Below, in pieces: positions 41,101 through 57,967 of a DNA stretch of 64,000 nucleotides. This DNA comes from Monosiga brevicollis MX1. Its lineage: Eukaryota; Opisthokonta; Choanoflagellata; Craspedida; Salpingoecidae. The DNA lies in contig NW_001865045.1 of assembly GCF_000002865.3 (NCBI RefSeq), positions 685,594 through 749,593 on the forward strand, read 5' to 3'. The notes beneath the pieces were generated by a model. It ran no database searches and was not told the origin of the DNA. It was given only the letters and a program-made list of their open reading frames with translations. The first letter of the stretch is position 1; each line of letters begins with the position of its first letter. The position numbers and the translations under genes are program-made.

Positions 41101-41686
41101 ACGACATTGCCGCAACAGCCAATCGCTCCCTGCTCAACGATACAGCCGCCATGCGCTCGCTCATTGCGGAGCACCTAGCCAAACTTGATGGCTGGTCTAC
41201 ACTCGATGCCTACGAAATCGTCGTCTCCCCCCTTGGTGGGGGCGTCTCATTTTATCGCATTCAAGTCCGCTTTCGTGGCGCAGGGGCCGCCACGCTGGAA
41301 TCTGAGGTGCGCGGTTCTTCGCGGTCATGTCTTGTTGTGCTTGTGCGTTTGTTGTTTCGGTCGGTGCCTGTTTGACGTTCACGGCTCACTGCGTCTGTAT
41401 ATGGTGCCGGTCTATCTGTAGCTGGAAGAAGAGGGCTTGGAGCTCAGCGAGCTTGGGCTGGCGTCGACTGGCCACACCCCATCAACCACACAAGCTGCCA
41501 ACGAGGCCTCTTCGGATGACAGCAACACTGGCATTGTAGTGGGTGTGGTGGTTGCTATTGTCGTAGTACTGATTGCTGTTATCGCGTTTTTCGTCCATCG
41601 AGCTCGCTCCGGGTACGTCTGCGAACAAAATGCGTCTATGACTTGACGTCACTTGGCTATGCTCACTTGCGTTGCTTTTCTGTTTT

Positions 41687-41752
<66 letters not shown>

Positions 41753-41942
41753 TGCCTGTCGCCTTGGTAGGCCACACAAATCGGCCACGAAGCTTGGAGA
41801 CAGCAACACCAATGAGTACGCCAATCCGGTGTATGCGTCCAACATGCAACTGGAGAATATGTCTGAACCGCCCCTGACGCGCACACCGTCGGTGGTTCTC
41901 CGCGGCTACGACGGCCCAGTCTGTATGTCTGACTCTGTATGA
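26113..41942 (+). CDS. Giant single-pass surface protein: parallel beta-helix/WSC modules, EGF, IPT, CARDB-like region, TM and NPxY tail
   Basis: The first ATG (26113) opens a signal peptide (AAILVVAALLCGSASA). Four tandem modules follow, beginning near 26.19, 28.19, 30.37 and 32.19 kb. Each starts with a hydrophobic strand series and a GT-x3-PV-x-FT-like strand, continues as parallel beta-helix rungs, and ends in an N-Y-W-G-like block (LNYWNT, HNYWGTD, DNWWGSAD). Modules 2-4 carry a Cys-rich WSC domain (28.59-29.04, 30.62-30.89, 32.44-32.71 kb). EGF-like repeats (34.21-34.68), an IPT/TIG-like domain (34.70-34.96), another EGF, CARDB-like beta domains and a carboxypeptidase-regulatory-like domain (36.44-36.83) follow. 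A long beta-rich region (38.3-40.3), an FN3-like segment, a Thr/Ser mucin-like linker (40.83-41.07) and a SEA-like domain (41.08-41.31) come next. The TM segment (GIVVGVVVAIVVVLIAVIAF) lies near 41.53-41.60. The tail contains EYANPVYA and ends MSDSV. The total is roughly 4,400 residues in about 15 or more exons; exons between 37.27 and 38.30 kb are unresolved. The role is probably adhesion or recognition (inference). Confidence 0.8.
41689..41750. repeat. 62-base poly-T tract in the last intron of the giant gene
   Basis: An almost pure T run sits in the intron (about 41612-41769) between the TM exon and the cytoplasmic-tail exon. It would serve as an extreme polypyrimidine tract. Its length may be inexact because long homopolymers assemble poorly. 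Frames of poly-F or poly-K across it are artefacts. Confidence 0.9.
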
Positions 41943-42356
41943 ACCTTTCTGTCATCAAGGCCACCACCCCTTCCTGACTCCACCTTCATTCCGCCTGGGC
42001 CTGTCGATACGTAGCTGATGTATAGCTGTTTGATCAAGACAGAACAATCAAGTGGCAACGCACGTGACGGCTCGGGGCAAAAATTACATAGGCCCGTCAC
42101 ACTGGCTGTTGTCATACCCACCATGTCTTGCGCGTTCTGAATGAATACACGCGCAAGTCAAGTTGCACATTGGCGGTGACATGACGTTTAATTTTGCACA
42201 AAAGTGATAAGTCTTCTTGCCAACTCGTGGCTGTTTCCCGCCCCATCCTGAAGCAGTCCTTTTGCGCCGCTGCTGTTCGTTGTGATCTTTTGTTGCATGT
42301 CCTCTGCTCTTGTTTGTCAATTGATTTTTTAATTTGGAGGAGAAGAAGCATTAAAA
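41943..42356. other. Spacer downstream of the giant gene
   Basis: This is probably the 3' UTR and spacer. No similarity or convincing coding frame was found. Confidence 0.35.
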
Positions 42357-42774
42357 TGTGTAAGGGCGTGTTTGGAAAAGCATAAATCTGTATTTTGTGG
42401 GTTTCTATGTGGATTGGGTGCATGTGTGCTCTTTCGCCTTGTCTTTGAACGAAGGCGTTGGGACCAAAACTGATGCTGTTACGCCTCAATCACTTTGATC
42501 TGTAAACTGGTTGTCAAAACACAAAAGTTGTCAAGAACATGGAGAAATGATCAAAATAAAAATCTGACACTCTCTTCACAAAGTCGCTGTAGACAAAACT
42601 GCATATCGATTGGTCTAGTGACAATACCACTGTGGGGACTGGACTGCCAGAAACATAAAACTCTGTTCTTCCAAACTCGTTTCCCATCTTAAAACGCCCA
42701 AATTCAGCTTAAAATGCGATTTTCTCAGTTCGACCAAAAGCAGATTTATGCTTTTCCAAACACGCCCTTACACA
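42357..42774. mobile_element. MITE-like element with perfect 34-bp terminal inverted repeats
   Basis: Bases 42357-42390 (beginning TGTGTAAGGGCGTGTTTGG) are the exact reverse complement of 42741-42774, giving two perfect 34-bp arms around 350 bp of AT-richer, non-coding sequence. The flanks are A/T-rich (TTAAAA on the left, AATTTT on the right), so a target-site duplication cannot be fixed with confidence. The size, long perfect arms and lack of an open frame suit a non-autonomous DNA transposon. Perfect arms suggest recent insertion or selection for the hairpin. The right arm ends 43 bp before the fucosidase ATG. Confidence 0.6.
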
Positions 42775-42817
42775 AATTTTGTTTGTGTTTGATCTGTCTG
42801 CCCGTGCCACCAAAAAC

Positions 42818-45143
42818 ATGGGCGGGATAGTGCCCGTGCAAGCGCTCCTACTGGGGGTATTGGCGTTGTGTCTCGTCAGACAGTTGCCATGCGCGGCGGC
42901 GGATATGCCTTGCGTCCTCGATGAACGGGGCATGGGAAGCTATCGGTTCCCAGAGCTGCCCCAGCTCAAGGGTTGGGTGGCTTCCCAAGAAACACAGATT
43001 GTGGCCATTGATGACCATCGAGCCGGCTTGGCCGTGGTTCAGCGTCATCCTGCGACAGCGGTAAGCCCGCTGCTTATGGCATTTCGCGCTGGTGGGAGCA
43101 CGCGACTGAACTCACGATCTTGATCTTGTGAATATTGAATCAACTTTTGCTCGATTGATTGAGTAGACCTGTCCAAAGGGTCGGGCCACCGTCACACAAT
43201 ACGTGTGTGACAGAGCGCTCACTGGAGTGCAGCCCCGCGGCGCCGAGGGCTGGCTTGACCCGTGGTGCGTGACAGTCCAGCGCCACGAAACGCAGGCTGC
43301 CTGTCGCGCCGAATGGAGCAAAATGCCATGCGCCACGAACCAAGTCCCCGTTCCTACCCCTGAACAAGCCGCATATCAGCGTCATGAGATTATGGGCGTA
43401 AGTTTGACGCCGAAACTATTGCATTGACCTTGATCTTTTCATGAGGAATATCGCTGCAGATCCTGCCTTCTGTGTGATTGCCGCTTGCTTTTGAACGACT
43501 CTTTTTCTCCACTTACCCAAGACCTGCCCCGCTCTGGCTTACGTCTTGACTTGGCGGCGTTGCTTGATCGCATGGTAGTTGACACACTTTAACATGGCTA
43601 CTTTTGTGGAGGACGGCGATCCAGCTTGCAACCCCACCAACTGGAATGTGGGTGTCCATAGCTCACACGCCTCCCTTTTTGACCCCACACGGCTAAACAT
43701 CTCCAACTGGGTTGAAAACTACCGGGCTGTGGGTGCCAAGCACGCCGTCCTCACCGCCAAACACGGCTGCGGCTTTTTACTCTGGAATACCTCGACCACC
43801 TTGCCAAATGGAACGGAGTATCCCTTTGCAGTGGCACGCAGTTCCTACCCAAGCTTTCAGCGCGACGTCATTGCCGAATTTAGCTCCACCTTGGGGGCAG
43901 CCGGCCTGGGATATGGCTATTACTACAGCACTGGCAACAACTACTTTCTCAACCGAGATGGCTTCAAGCGCATTGGCAACCCCTTGCCAGGCCAAGTAGA
44001 TTTAACTGACGAACAATATAATACCCTGGTCTTTGAGCACGTCAAAGAGCTGTGGACGCGCTTTGGATCGCTTTTTGAAATCTGGTTTGATCATGGGGTC
44101 TCTGCGGATCAGGATCAGCAGCTAGCCGCTTTGCTCAAGCAGTATCAGCCCCAAGTCGTGGGCTTCAACGGACAGGGGATCATGACCAGCCCCATCAAGT
44201 TCGTACCAAGCAAACCCGCTGCTCGATGCGCTTTTTTGCTTCACTCTTCTTGACTTCACCTGCGTGTGGGTTTTGTGCTGGTCTTTCAATTGTGGGTGAA
44301 ATGTGCCGCTACACTGCGTACTTTCCTTACCTGTGTGCCTGCAGGTGGGTGGGCACGGAAAGCGGCTTGGCTGGTTATCCCACTTGGGCGACGGGCTGCT
44401 CTGTTGCCCAAGGCGATCCAACTGCCAGCGACTACTGTCCCGTTGGGGGTGACACCTACGTACGTCCAGCGATTGAACAGGGCATCCTGACGCCTTTTCA
44501 TCTCACTCTCGTGCTGCATCGCAATGAACACTCCTAAACTTTGAACCCTGCAGGTGCAAAATGGCCATTGGTTTTGGCGGCCTGGATTTGCTCTTCGCTC
44601 CGTGCAGCAGATGGTGGAGGTGTGTTGGAGCGACGAGTCCTTGACCGCGGTCATCTGATCGCACTGACAAGTCATCTCACCACTCCGCGGCAGGTGTATC
44701 ACATGACGGTTGGCAACAATCAGGTGCTTGAGCTGGACTTTGCGATCGACGACACGGGCAATGTACCAAGTGATGCCTCGGCGGTGTACCACGCACTTGG
44801 TGCATGGGCTCGAGCGTGCTACGGCATGCCAGTAGCCAATATGAGTGGCAACAGTAGCTCAGTCTTGCTGACCTTGCCATCGCCAGCCACTCCTGTTGAT
44901 CGATTTATCTTGCAGGAAGACATTGACTTTGGCGAGCGTGTGCGACAATGGCACATCGATGTGCAGGTGGAAACCGGTGACTGGATGCCCTTTGCCAATG
45001 GCACGGCCATCGGCCACAAACGCATTGTCCTGGGCTCGGGGCCAAGCAGTTCGCTTACTGCAGCCCGCCTAACCGTTGACTCGGCCGTAGCTTCGCCCGT
45101 CATTCTCGCCTTTGCGGCTTTCAAGCCCTGTCCCGATCCCTAG
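42818..45143 (+). CDS. Secreted alpha-L-fucosidase (GH29 family)
   Basis: The enzyme hydrolyses terminal alpha-L-fucose from glycans. The ATG at 42818 gives a signal peptide (GGIVPVQALLLGVLALCLVR, then CAAA). An N-terminal Cys-containing domain of about 150 residues precedes PTPEQAAYQRHEIMG. The GH29 barrel follows after an intron: LTHFNMATFVED, YRAVGAKHAVLTAKHGCGFL and GLGYGYYYSTGNNYFLN. The strand SLFEIWFDHGVS (near 44070-44100) contains the likely nucleophile Asp. Later come VVGFNGQG, VGTESGLAGYPTWATG, VQNGHWFWRPG and, after another intron, VGNNQVLELDFAIDDTGNVP. A C-terminal beta domain ends FKPCPDP at 45143. The pattern resembles the plant/bacterial GH29 subgroup. About six introns are present. 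The promoter sits against the inverted-repeat element. Confidence 0.87.
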
Positions 45144-45607
45144 TTGTGCCACCCAATCGATGGTGCACCTGGCGTCGTATTGTATCGGAATTGATTGGTT
45201 ATCAATTGTCTCAATCCTGTATTTGATGCTATCGAGCGTGATCGCGGCCTGACTGCGGTGCCAATCGGCTTAGCTGAAGCTGGACGACTCTCTATTATCT
45301 CTTGACATCTGGGTCCGAGCAGCGGGGCGCGCGTGATTGCGGCGACGCTCCGAGCTCCACTTTTTTCCTTGGGTCGGGTGGCCATGCCGCCCAAGCGCAG
45401 TGCCAAGGACACAGTACACGAGTGTGTGAAGACAAGAAGCAAAAAAACAACACCTCTTCGTCTAATTATAGCGTATGTCGCTGAGATTGAAATGGACCGT
45501 CGAACATAAATAAAAGTCAGTCATTTCCATTTTCCATTTTCATTTTTTTTTTTTTTTTGAACTTGGTTGCTGTTTTTTTTTTTTTTTTTTAATTGGCACC
45601 GAGCATC
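45144..45607. other. Spacer with two poly-T tracts
   Basis: Two T runs (about 45545-45560 and 45573-45590) lie just ahead of the next gene's first ATG and may be part of its promoter or of a 5' UTR intron. Nothing else is recognised. Confidence 0.4.
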
Positions 45608-47899
45608 ATGGCTGAATTTTCAGCATTGATGGAGCAAATGAAGCAAATGCAGCTCCAAAGCACAAGCGAGGAACAACATCGCCACATCCAAGCTCAGATC
45701 CAAGCTCTCATTGAGCTTGAGCAGCAGAGGCTGGCCGCGGAAGCCGAGGAGCGCAAGCTCGAGCACGAAAGGCTGGCCGCGGAAGCCGAGGAGTGCAAGC
45801 TCGAGCACGAAAGGCTGGCCGCCGAGGAGCGCAAGGAAGCACAGCTCAAACGGAAAACAGGTCGCGACAAGGTTCGTCGTGTTTCGTCTCGATTCGTTAC
45901 AACCGACAAGGCCTGCTGCCTCTGTTGCTCACGTGGTCCGGTTGACAGATTAAAGTCTTGAAGGGCATGTTTGCCAACCTTGGGTGGCAACACGAAACGG
46001 CTTTATGGAACAAGTTGATGGCAATGGATGATGCTGGTTTTGAAGCATTTGTCGACGAAGTCGACAACATGCCCTCTGCCGAGAGGATGAACGAAGTGTA
46101 CCCCTGGAAGGTGTGTTTGTCGTGACCTGGCCCCACATTACGTCTGCACTTGGTCATTACTGTACCCGCGCGCGCCTACTACAATCGGTAAGCACCTGTC
46201 GGGCAAGACTCACGCGCAGGATCGTCTTATGGTTGACATGCGTGTGCAGGCTTTATATGGACAATGCTACCACCGTCCGACTCACGTGGCCGGATGCCTT
46301 CAAAGGCGCCCTCACAAACCTTGTCTCTGACCACTGCAAATGAAGTTCTTGGCTCCGTGGTCGCAGAGCTTCCCTGCAGCCACCACTACCTTGCAGCAAA
46401 AATTGTCAAGCGCATTGATGATCTTTGCGCGGATGACCAGTGGGAGCGCAGCGAGGCGCTGACGAATGGCCTTCAGTGGGCGGCCAAAGCTCAACGTGAC
46501 TCCCAGCTGACTGAACTCCAGCAGGAGCCCAGCATTTCTTCGCGAGTTTCCATCGTGTTGCAGCGCTACTTTGGTCTGAATGTTGTCCATCAGTACGCCA
46601 TCGGTTCCCACAGCACCCACGTTGATTGGGCGGGCTTTGACGACAACCACCACGTTGTCGTCATGGGTGAGTGCAAAAAGAAGGAGCAGCCGTTCCATGA
46701 ATACGGGGGCCAGGTTGCCAACGAGCTCTTGCGACTGGGGGCCATTCCAACGTTGTATGAGAGCAACAGCAACATACCGCTGCCTCGGCGGAAGGACATT
46801 TTGTGGCCCATCATCAACATCAACGTGGTGGGAGACCATGTCAGCGCCTACCTGGCTTTGCATGTGATTGATATTCCATGGGAGCAGTTTGAGAGTTGCC
46901 TGGCAGAGATTCTGCCATTGTTTGAGATTGACGGTTTGAACGCGAAGCCGAAGACATCGGGGCTGTTCTTCAGGTGCCGCGAACTTTGAAAAAAATCCGC
47001 GGCAGGTAGAAAGCATCTTGCGAGCTTGCAAGGAATTTGTGCAAGAGGATTTGGCGTACTTGCTGGATCGGGCAGATGCTCGGACTGTATTGCGGCCACG
47101 GCTGCCTCCACAACCATTTCCTTGCCCTTTTGACCACCTCTGCAAGTGGAATCTGAAGGATTCGTATGGTCCCAACGTGCAGGTCTACAGCATCGGGAAG
47201 CAAAACAAGGTGTTCAAGCACTTTGACTACTGGGGACGCACGGCAAATCTCTGCAGCAGCCTCTCGGCACAGTGTGTGTCTTACCAAGATCGCCGCTACC
47301 CGCCTGACGACCGAATCTTGACAATACTCAGTCAACTGGATGTGGCAGGCTCATTCTATCAGAAGTGGGAGGTGGCGAGGCTTGCAACTGCCGTGGATGT
47401 GCTCAGCTACCCTTACGTGAAGCCGGCAGACACCGTCGAGATTGAGCAACTGGTCCAGGTCATCTACCAACTGAAGGCCATCCATAGCGTTGACTTTGTG
47501 CACGGCGACATTCTTCCTCGCAACATTCTTTTTTGCAGCGACTGGGAAGGGCATCCTGCGGCCTTTCTCATCGACTTTGATCTCGGCAGGTTTCTTGCTG
47601 CTAATCCTGCCCACAACCCCGTCTATGCCTCCAATTTTGCCAGGGAAGGAGAGCCGCTGGAGCCTTTTCGTCACCCATTTGCCCGGCGGAATTTGCCAAT
47701 GCAGAAGGAGCACGATGGCTTTGCCTTGGCACGTGTCATGGAGAAGTTTTTGCAGGACGACGAGGCTCGTCAGCAGCTGGTGGCTGCGTTGGAAGAGCTG
47801 CAGCTGGATGACGCTGCCACGCTGTGTCAGAGGTGCTCGCTTTTGCCGCCAGACAATGTTGCTGGGCTTGGCAAGGCCACGGGAAGTCCTCGACGTTAA
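45608..47899 (+). CDS. Coiled-coil / PD-(D/E)xK nuclease-like / protein-kinase-like fusion (Crinkler-type architecture)
   Basis: The first ATG (45608) opens a Gln/Glu-rich helix with a duplicated EAEE-KLEHERLAA unit (45733-45820), a probable coiled coil. After introns near 45.87-45.95 and 46.11-46.25 kb, a domain contains YFGLNVVHQYAIGSHSTHVD, with WAGF next and VVVMGECKKKEQPFHEYGG at 46648-46710. The D...ExK spacing (VDWAGF, GECKK) is that of PD-(D/E)xK folds. A further short intron near 46.95 kb leads to a kinase-like domain. It keeps HGDILPRNILF (47501-47533) for the catalytic loop and LIDFDLGRFL (about 47568-47597) in place of DFG, but no clear HRD. The stop is at 47897-47899. I recall this nuclease-kinase pairing from Crinkler/CR effector families of oomycetes, fungi and protists. 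Function here is unknown; defence, conflict or signalling roles are guesses. The domain calls are motif-level only. Confidence 0.65.
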
Positions 47900-53408
<5,509 letters not shown>

Positions 53409-53612
53409 ACCTTGATAACAGCCGTTGAGTTTGAGGTCCTCTGCAGTGCAGTGCCTATCATGTACGCTTTAGCGAATCGATTGGTATTTCTCTCTGACTA
53501 CGTTCTCAACTCTATCCTCCGGCCTCAAGCAAACTTGTTCCACATCAAAATTACAAATATGGAAACGAAGCATGAGTTGCTTCACAGCAACGATTGTTGC
53601 CAACCAGCCTGT

Positions 53613-55982
53613 TTAGGCCTCCGAGTCAGAGCCTTGGAAGCTAGCACCTGGGCCCGCACGGCCACGTGACAGAAACGTCAAGGTTTGCGAATCATCCGAA
53701 GGGATGGCCGCGTCTTCATCATCGTCATCCGTCATGTCCACACCCGGACTGGTGGGCGTGGTGCCAGCCATGTCTAGGTCGGCCAGGGCCAGTGCGCTGC
53801 TGAGAGAATCGAAAAAGTCCAGCTCAGTTCCACTTCGCGGTGGCTGAATCTGGTTCCCCCGGTGTGCCTGAGGCACGGGGCGTGGTGCGCTGCGCGCTGC
53901 GCGCGCCTTGGAGGTCCCAGTGTCAGTTGGGGTACCCACACCATGGTGAGTGGGAGTCAAGGCCTCAATCGACTGTTCACGCGACAATGGTGACGGTCGG
54001 CCTTGCGTCGTTGAAGGAGCCAGTAATTCAGTATTCTTGACTGGGGGAGCATTGCTCATACTGGTGCGATTGCTGTTCGGTTGTAAATGAGTACTGATCT
54101 TGGCACCAGCCGACTTTAGCAAGCCTATGATGGCAGCCAGTCGTTGCTGTTGAGCTCGGTCAAGTGGCGTCTTGCCATCATGGTCAATCTGATTGAGCGG
54201 GGCCTTAGCCCAGATTAGGCGCTGGACCCAAGGCGCATCGTCCTTCATGACCGCCACGTGCAAAGGTGTAGCACCGGAATCAGGATCTTCTTCCCCTAGC
54301 ATTGGGGCTGTGCAGCGCAGAAAAATGGCCAAGGCTACTTCAAGATCATCCTCGATGAGGGCATCAGAGAGGGCCTAAAAGCGAGCTAAAAAGTTAGACA
54401 AAGGAAAAAAAAAGCACGAGTCTTCACAAACGCCATTGATCAAGCCCCACTTCGCTCCGCTTACCTGGCCTGACACAGTCTCGGCCGGTGCGACCATGGA
54501 ACGCCGAACATATTTTTGCTCGATCCATTCTTTGATGAGCGCTGGGTCTGAATCAGGGCTGGGCTTGGCATGTTCAGGTCGTGCTTCGTACACTGAGTTG
54601 ACCAGTGCGTTGCCTGATTCATACATGAGTTGTAGTTGCTCCTCCGACCAGTCGTCCAATTCAATAGAGCGCACGCGACTAACGTGCACACCCTGCCATG
54701 TTCGAAAATCAGCCGAATCAGATCAGATCATATGAAAGCATTCCCACGGCCTTCTCGCGTCAGGGTGACCAAGTTCAACATTGTATCGCTCACAAAATTC
54801 ATACCAGGTTTCGATGCACGCCAGAGCACTTGATGCAAATGAGTACACCGTGGTTGAGGGAGGCCCATGACGGATGTGGGGTGCCACAGTCGGCACACAT
54901 ATCGTTTCCGGCTACGGCACGAAGGCGCGCGTGATCCTCCGGTGTCAGCATGCGAAACGTGGTCATTCCAGCTTGTGAGGGCCGCGAGGCATTTTTCACG
55001 CCGGCAGAAAGATTTTTGTTCAAGCACGCCATTATCTCAGCTTCGATCGCCGCCACCCTACAAAACAGGCAGTTCATCAGGGTCGTCTGCATGTGACATA
55101 TACATTGACTATTGCATGACGGCGACCGAGGTGTCAATCATTGGACGCACCAGTCATTCAGCTCATCGGACGACTTGCACTCGAGGCACAGTGTCGCGCC
55201 AGCCATGGTATTGAGGGTAAATGTATGCTTCTCGCGATTGGAAATCGATGCATTTGGCTTCATGGCACGAAGTCGTTGGGGCACGCGCAAGCTGGCATGG
55301 GCCAGGTCGATGGTTTTGCCCACGGCACCATTCATGTAGTCCACGTGATTGCGATAGTACGAGAGCTTGCCGGACACGAGTGTGACCCAACGACGCAGCT
55401 GCGAGGATCCTTTAACTGACATGCGGTTGCCAACCTTTTTGAGGAAACCCTGGAGTTGATTGCCACATGAATGAGCTTGATTTCGAACCTCAGCAGCAAA
55501 CACGCAGCCAGCCCCCCCTCCCCCCCNNNNNNNNNNNNNNNNNNNNNNNNNNNNNNNNNNNNNNNNNNNNNNNNNNNNNNNNNNNNNNNNNNNNNNNNNN
55601 NNNNNNNNNNNNNNNNNNNNNNNNNNNNNNNNNNNNNNNNNNNNNNNNNNNNNNNNNNNNNNNNNNNNNNNNNNNNNNNNNNNNNNNNNNNNNNNNNNNN
55701 NNNNNNNNNNNNNNNNNNNNNNNNNNNNNNNNNNNNNNNNNNNNNNNNNNNNNNNNNNNNNNNNNNNNNNNNNNNNNNNNNNNNNNNNNNNNNNNNNNNN
55801 NNNNNNNNNNNNNNNNNNNNNNNNNNNNNNNNNNNNNNNNNNNNNNNNNNNNNNNNNNNNNNNNNNNNNNNNNNNNNNNNNNNNNNNNNNNNNNNNNNNN
55901 NNNNNNNNNNNNNNNNNNNNNNNNNNNNNNNNNNNNNNNNNNNNNNNNNNNNNNNNNNNNNNNNNNNNNNNNNNNNNNNNNN

Positions 55983-56067
<85 letters not shown>

Positions 56068-57967
56068 TTTGCGGCTTACCCGCGACGCTTGGCGTGAGGG
56101 TGGCGAGCCAACGGGCGCAGCAGCTTGGCTGTTACCCATGAGTGAGCCCACGCGGCCTGCAGTGGTGGTTTCAAGCGGTACTGCCTCCAAAGCAACTTGC
56201 ATGGCTTGTTGGAAGACCTCAAAAACTTTTCGGTTGGCAAAGGGGTTGGCTCGAAGGTAGCCACGACAGTCACCATAGTCAGCCACGAGCTGCTGAGCAT
56301 CTTTTTCATTCACTTCCTGCAGTTGCCATCATATTGTTGCAGAGCGGCTGGCAGTTGAGCATAGCTGCAACAGCCACATGTGGCAAAGCCAGGGCAAAAA
56401 AAAGGCTGTACCATGAAACATGGTACACGGACCTGAGTGGTGGTTTCTAGCCCTTCAACGCCCACCAACAAGCACGGCAGATCTGCCAAGCGACGATGCT
56501 TGAGCATCTTGTGATGTACCTGCTCCAGGACTGTTCGATAAAAGAGCAAGTTAAACGGGAGGCCATAAAGAGACCACGAAACATTTGATGCTGAAGAATC
56601 ATCTTCTTCGAATGGGCCCATATGTGCACGAGTAAGACGAACAAACCACGTACACTTGAAGCTGCTTGGGTTACTTGCGTCGAAAATCATCAAGAAGGCA
56701 TCCGCCCAAAGAAGCACCTGCGTGACAATCGTTGGCACGTATTAATAAGCAATGTGTTGAAGAAAATTTGGTTTCCTTCCCACCCATGTGACCAAGAGGT
56801 CATTTGCAACTGCTGCGTCAAACCGAACGTTTTCTTCGGCAATGGGAGACTGACATCAGGATTAGCGTCATCGCATGAAATGCGAATGCGCATGTCCACC
56901 TCACGACCGTTCCACGGCACACGGATAAGGCGCCGAGGTCCCTCCTGTTGTTGCGGGCTCACCACCCCCGTCATCATTTCCAGTGGATTTTTGTCACGAC
57001 TCGACGCTACATGCGGCATGAATGTACGTGCGTGAGCTTGCCTGACCAGTGTCAATGCCAAGAAAATGCATGTCATGTCTCAAGGGGACAGAGGCATGGC
57101 AAGTTACTGACCAAAGCCATCAGGAGAGCCAGTTTGAAAGGAGTTGATAAGCTGGATTTGCCCTGTCGTAAAAGGCAAAAGAGTGTCAAAATACCGAATG
57201 TCCCAGAGGGGACACAGGAAATATGGCATTGAGTGGTGAATCGAAGTCGATGGGTGCAAGAGGAAAGACCAGACAACAATCAGACTCATAAGCGATAGGA
57301 GAAAGCCTGAAGTGATATGGAGCTCCAGCAATCGCCTCACACCCCACGCGAGTGGGAACAAACCTGCATTGCTCTGGCCCAGAATGGCCTGGACACGTCG
57401 TTCCCCAAAAGGTTTCAATGCACGTTCCAGGCACGACACCATGATGCGTGAGCACGCTGCGCAGGCCTGACCCGAGCTCTCAACACGCAAACGGCCAGAC
57501 GTACGATGCGCAAGATGGGGCGATCTGGCGTGGACAGATCCCAATTGCCATCGTCAAAAATGGCCTCTGCGAGTGCCATGAGGGCCACGGGAACGGCCAA
57601 CAAGTGGATGAATGCGGATGCAGTCACGATCATGTCACGAGCTTCAAATACAGGTTGTCAATCTCGGCCAATGACGCGCAGCGCATATCCATACCTTCCA
57701 GATTGCCCAACTTCTCCATCAACCGGCTTGTGAGTTGCGACACTTAGAAGGCAGTATTGTATCAGATGCCGTCCGCATTCGAGCATCACAAGTGAGCCAT
57801 TGCGGTGAGAAACGGACGTGCAGAAAGCGCAGCGCAAGGGTAAAAGCAGGCAAAAGCTTGCGTTGCGCACCAGGCAGAGCCTCAGCTTGGGTTTTCACTT
57901 CAGCTAAACATGCGCGCACGCTGGCCATCTGATTTGACGTCCAGATATTCCGCTTCGTTGAGGCCAT
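53613..57967 (-). CDS. AGAP-type Arf GTPase-activating protein (GTPase-like, PH, ArfGAP, ankyrin)
   Basis: AGAPs switch off Arf GTPases at endosomes and the Golgi. The start at 57967 gives [20 protein letters not shown] and about 150 helical residues I do not recognise. A Ras-like domain follows: [72 protein letters not shown] and [14 protein letters not shown]. The PH domain includes [20 protein letters not shown] and ends [10 protein letters not shown]. The ArfGAP zinc finger reads CADC-x16-CIKC with the Arg finger in [20 protein letters not shown] (about 54640-54900). Two ankyrin repeats ([37 protein letters not shown]) precede a Ser/Pro-rich tail ending at 53613. The P-loop reads GQSNAGQIQL where GxxxxGKS is expected. 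The N gap at 55527-55982 falls in an intron or linker between the GTPase-like and PH segments, so some coding sequence may be missing. Confidence 0.82.
55527..55982. other. Assembly gap (456 Ns)
   Basis: The gap is flanked by a C-rich run on the left (about 55508-55526) and a pure AG repeat on the right, so it most likely spans a difficult simple repeat. Its true size is unknown. Confidence 0.99.
55983..56065. repeat. (AG)n microsatellite at the gap edge
   Basis: About 83 bp of uninterrupted AG dinucleotide directly follows the gap, inside an intron of the AGAP gene. Open frames reading RERERE or SLSLSL across it are artefacts. Confidence 0.95.

Noticed and set aside
41643-41942. Frames with poly-Phe or poly-Lys across the 62-base T run
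   Set aside because: The T run is intronic. The real frame resumes in the tail exon after the AG near 41769.
55138-56313. Frames passing through the N gap and the AG repeat
   Set aside because: Translation of Ns and of a microsatellite is meaningless. The AGAP exons on either side are treated separately.
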